Assembly: GCA_024278395.1 (NCBI GenBank)
Contig: JAJRTG010000029.1
Location: 1 to 6,730 of the forward strand
Direction: 5' to 3'
DNA from: Fidelibacterota bacterium
GTDB taxonomy: Bacteria > Bipolaricaulota > Bipolaricaulia > UBA7950 > UBA9294
Length of the DNA stretch: 6,730 nucleotides
The notes under the pieces were generated by a model. It worked only from the letters and a program-made list of their open reading frames with translations. It was not told where the DNA came from and made no database searches. A program made the translations under genes and the position numbers. Positions 5,682 through 6,730 of this stretch are shown here, piece by piece. The first letter of the stretch is position 1; every line of letters begins with the position of its first letter.

Positions 5682-5790
5682 CTAGTAAAGCAGCAAATAC
5701 CACGAGAATGCGATAAGGACTACACCGTATAATTTCCTATAGAAGCTATTTTTTATGCTTTCAGTTTTGTCTGGTTTTGTACAAAACAAG
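5682..5790. other. AT-rich intergenic island before the recombinase
   Basis: Composition changes sharply from GC-rich to AT-rich near 5682 and back near 5790. The stretch includes a TATAAT at 5728-5733 without a matching -35, a run of six T at about 5750-5755, and the repeated heptamer GTTTTGT at 5764-5770 and 5774-5780. I see no gene, tRNA or RNA family here. The composition suggests foreign DNA linked to the neighbouring recombinase, or a recombination site. Confidence 0.5.
5774..5787. repeat. Perfect 14-bp palindrome near the recombinase 3' end
   Basis: GTTTTGTACAAAAC is a perfect palindrome 47 bp beyond the recombinase stop codon. A third copy of its half, GTTTTGT, lies 3 bp to the left (5764-5770). 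Its ACAAAA/TTTTGT core also occurs in the larger inverted repeat upstream of the recombinase (6514-6541). It could be a recombinase or repressor binding site; no T run follows on either strand, so it is not an obvious terminator. Confidence 0.55.
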
Positions 5791-5834
5791 GCGAATCGGG
5801 AGCGCTGTGCGCCCGTCACGGAGAGTGGTTCGGA

Positions 5835-6452
5835 TCACTGGGGGAGCCGGTCGACGGCGACCGCCGCGTCCTCGCTCAGGACGTCGGCGTAGATCTGGGT
5901 CGTCTGGATCGAGCTGTGACCGAGCTGTTTCTGCACCAGGCGGATGTTGTAGTTGGAGGCGCGGTAGAGGAGCGAGGCGTAGGTATGACGGCAGGAGTGG
6001 ATGGAGAACCGCGGCGGGATCCCGACCGCGCGCGCGTTCGCCTTGAAGATGCGGAAGACCGCGCTGCGGGTGAGCGGTCCCCCGCGCAGTGACACGAAGA
6101 GCGGCGCCCGGTTGGAAATCGATTCGCCGTTTTCCGCCTTCCAGGCGATGAACTCCTCGAGGTGGTCGCGCAGGGCCTTCCCGATCCTCACTCCCCTCTT
6201 CTTGTGCCCCTTCCCGTCCCTGACGATCAGGGAGGCGTGCTCCGGTTCGAGGATCACGTCCCCGACGCGCAGCGCGCAGATCTCGGATACCCGCAGCCCG
6301 GCGTCGAGGGCGACGTGCAGGATCGCCCAGTCGCGCACCGGGCGCTTACGCCGGTCCCGCGTCCCCTCTTCCGCCAGTCGACGGCAGTGGTCCTTCAGTG
6401 CCTTCACCTGCTTCGGGGTAAGGAAGTCCTCCTGGGTGAGTTCGAGGGCCAT
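5835..6452 (-). CDS. Tyrosine recombinase of catalytic-domain-only type
   Basis: This 205-residue protein carries the full tyrosine-recombinase active site: R54 in AGLRVSEICALR, K81 in DGKGHKKR, H152 and R155 in HSCRHTYAS, H179 in QLGHSS and the nucleophile Y188 in QTTQIYAD. It should cut and rejoin DNA through a 3'-phosphotyrosyl link. Only about 50 residues precede the first Arg, so the N-terminal core-binding domain of XerC/XerD and phage integrases (about 100 residues) is absent. That size and opening (FLTPKQVKAL) recall FimB/FimE-type invertases, although Xer-like or element-borne integrases of this size also exist. The start at 6452 is chosen for the AAAGGAG 6 nt upstream; a longer frame from 6590 has no such site and would read through the inverted repeat. 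The ribosome binding site lies in a hairpin. It is flanked by palindromic sites. Confidence 0.9.
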   Translation of the reverse strand: MALELTQEDFLTPKQVKALKDHCRRLAEEGTRDRRKRPVRDWAILHVALDAGLRVSEICALRVGDVILEPEHASLIVRDGKGHKKRGVRIGKALRDHLEEFIAWKAENGESISNRAPLFVSLRGGPLTRSAVFRIFKANARAVGIPPRFSIHSCRHTYASLLYRASNYNIRLVQKQLGHSSIQTTQIYADVLSEDAAVAVDRLPQ

Positions 6453-6458
6453 GCACCA

Positions 6459-6474
6459 CTCCTTTCGCAAGGAG
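6459..6474 (-). promoter_or_regulatory. Hairpin that buries the recombinase ribosome binding site
   Basis: On the recombinase message CTCCTT, loop GCGA, AAGGAG form a perfect 6-bp stem capped by a GNRA tetraloop. The 3' arm is the Shine-Dalgarno itself, 6 nt before the ATG. Such a structure should lower translation initiation and could respond to temperature, a ligand, a protein or an antisense RNA; which one is not shown by the sequence. Confidence 0.55.
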
Positions 6475-6513
6475 AAGGGTAGCCGGATCGCGGTGAAAAC
6501 CCCGGGACATGTG

Positions 6514-6541
6514 TCGCAACAAAAGAGCACTTTTGTTGCGA
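6514..6541. repeat. Perfect 12-bp inverted repeat upstream of the recombinase
   Basis: TCGCAACAAAAG (6514-6525) and CTTTTGTTGCGA (6530-6541) are perfect inverted copies around AGCA. Read as 10-bp arms around a 6-bp centre, GAGCAC, the layout matches the core site of a tyrosine recombinase. It starts 62 bp before the recombinase ATG. Neither strand has a T run after the stem (A's follow on the plus strand, and the T's precede it on the minus), so I do not call it a terminator. It may also be an operator for autoregulation. Confidence 0.6.
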
Positions 6542-6633
6542 AAAACCGGTTTGCACGCTGAAAGCGCCTGGCAGAGCAGATTTCAGGCATAGGGGCTGAG
6601 AGGGATTGTAAGGGCGGGGAGAAAGAGAGACGT

Positions 6634-6657
6634 AAAAAGATACCCGCGGGGCCGCGG
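6634..6657 (-). terminator. Intrinsic terminator of the minus-strand gene at the right edge
   Basis: On the minus strand CCGCG, loop GCCC, CGCGG (6657-6644) form a short GC-only stem, followed after three to four bases by TCTTTTT (6640-6634). It lies about 20 bp after the stop codon of the partial gene at the right edge, the expected place. The stem is only 5-6 bp. Confidence 0.55.
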
Positions 6658-6676
6658 AAGGCGATCTACGGGCCTC

Positions 6677-6730
6677 TCATTCGATCGTGTAGCGGCCGAC
6701 GATCTTCTTCTCCTCCCCGACCACCTCCCC
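6677..6730 (-). CDS. C-terminal end of an unidentified minus-strand gene
   Basis: The last 54 bases read on the minus strand as 17 codons, GEVVGEEKKIVGRYTIE, then TGA at 6679-6677. The acidic-basic mix followed by a beta-strand-like IVGRYTIE looks like a real protein end. A terminator hairpin follows within 20-45 bp. The fragment is too short to name. The space between it and the recombinase start (6453-6676) holds the SD hairpin, the inverted repeat and the terminator, but no gene that I can support. Confidence 0.5.
   Translation of the reverse strand, partial: GEVVGEEKKIVGRYTIE

Noticed and set aside
5728..5733. Perfect TATAAT as a promoter
   Set aside because: There is no -35 hexamer at 16-18 bp on either side, and no plus-strand gene follows. 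AT-rich DNA gives such matches by chance.
6453..6590. Longer recombinase start at 6590
   Set aside because: There is no ribosome binding site there, the extra 46 residues have no family similarity, and they would be encoded across the inverted repeat. The ATG at 6452 has a strong SD.
1..6730. CRISPR array, tRNA, rRNA or insertion sequence
   Set aside because: I saw no regularly spaced repeats, no cloverleaf with a proper T-arm, no rRNA-like stretch and no transposase. The GTTCAATCC at 4619-4627 recalls a T-loop but has no matching arms.

Overview
The window is GC-rich, roughly two-thirds G+C by eye, with compact genes. Shine-Dalgarno sequences are mostly clear, and there is at least one good sigma70-type promoter, so I read it as DNA from an anaerobic bacterium. 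Several proteins look archaeal in type: a HypB without a His-rich head, a HypF with a GGVAYN motif, and an AsnRS-related asparagine synthetase. A deep-branching or candidate-phylum bacterium would fit. The lineage is inference, and an archaeon is not strictly excluded.

Layout. (1) 1-890, minus strand: most of a class III PLP aminotransferase of the glutamate-1-semialdehyde aminomutase family, cut by the window edge. (2) 891-996: divergent promoter region. (3) 997-4306, plus strand: a tight hypB-hypA-hypF operon for [NiFe]-hydrogenase maturation, covering nickel delivery (HypB, HypA) and synthesis of the cyanide ligand from carbamoyl phosphate (HypF). The hydrogenase and hypCDE are not in the window. 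(4) 4272-4649: a dense control region with a possible divergent small membrane peptide, a promoter overlaid by two abutting palindromes, and a 38-codon ORF with six Asn codons among its last 19. (5) 4650-5555: an archaeal-type asparagine synthetase (AS-AR, a class II synthetase core without an anticodon-binding domain), followed by a GC-rich hairpin. (6) 5682-6541: an AT-rich stretch, then a minus-strand tyrosine recombinase consisting only of a catalytic domain, with a palindromic site on each side and its ribosome binding site buried in a hairpin. (7) 6634-6730: terminator and last 17 codons of another minus-strand gene.

The most interesting item is the control region of the asparagine synthetase gene. 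The Asn-rich leader ORF ends with two Asn codons and a stop. Directly after the stop lies a 9-nt sequence complementary, with one mismatch, to the synthetase Shine-Dalgarno region about 60 nt downstream. This suggests translational attenuation: a ribosome starved for Asn-tRNA stalls at the end of the leader, covers the anti-Shine-Dalgarno and frees the synthetase start. I see no intrinsic terminator in the leader, which favours translational over transcriptional control. The second point of interest is the small recombinase module.
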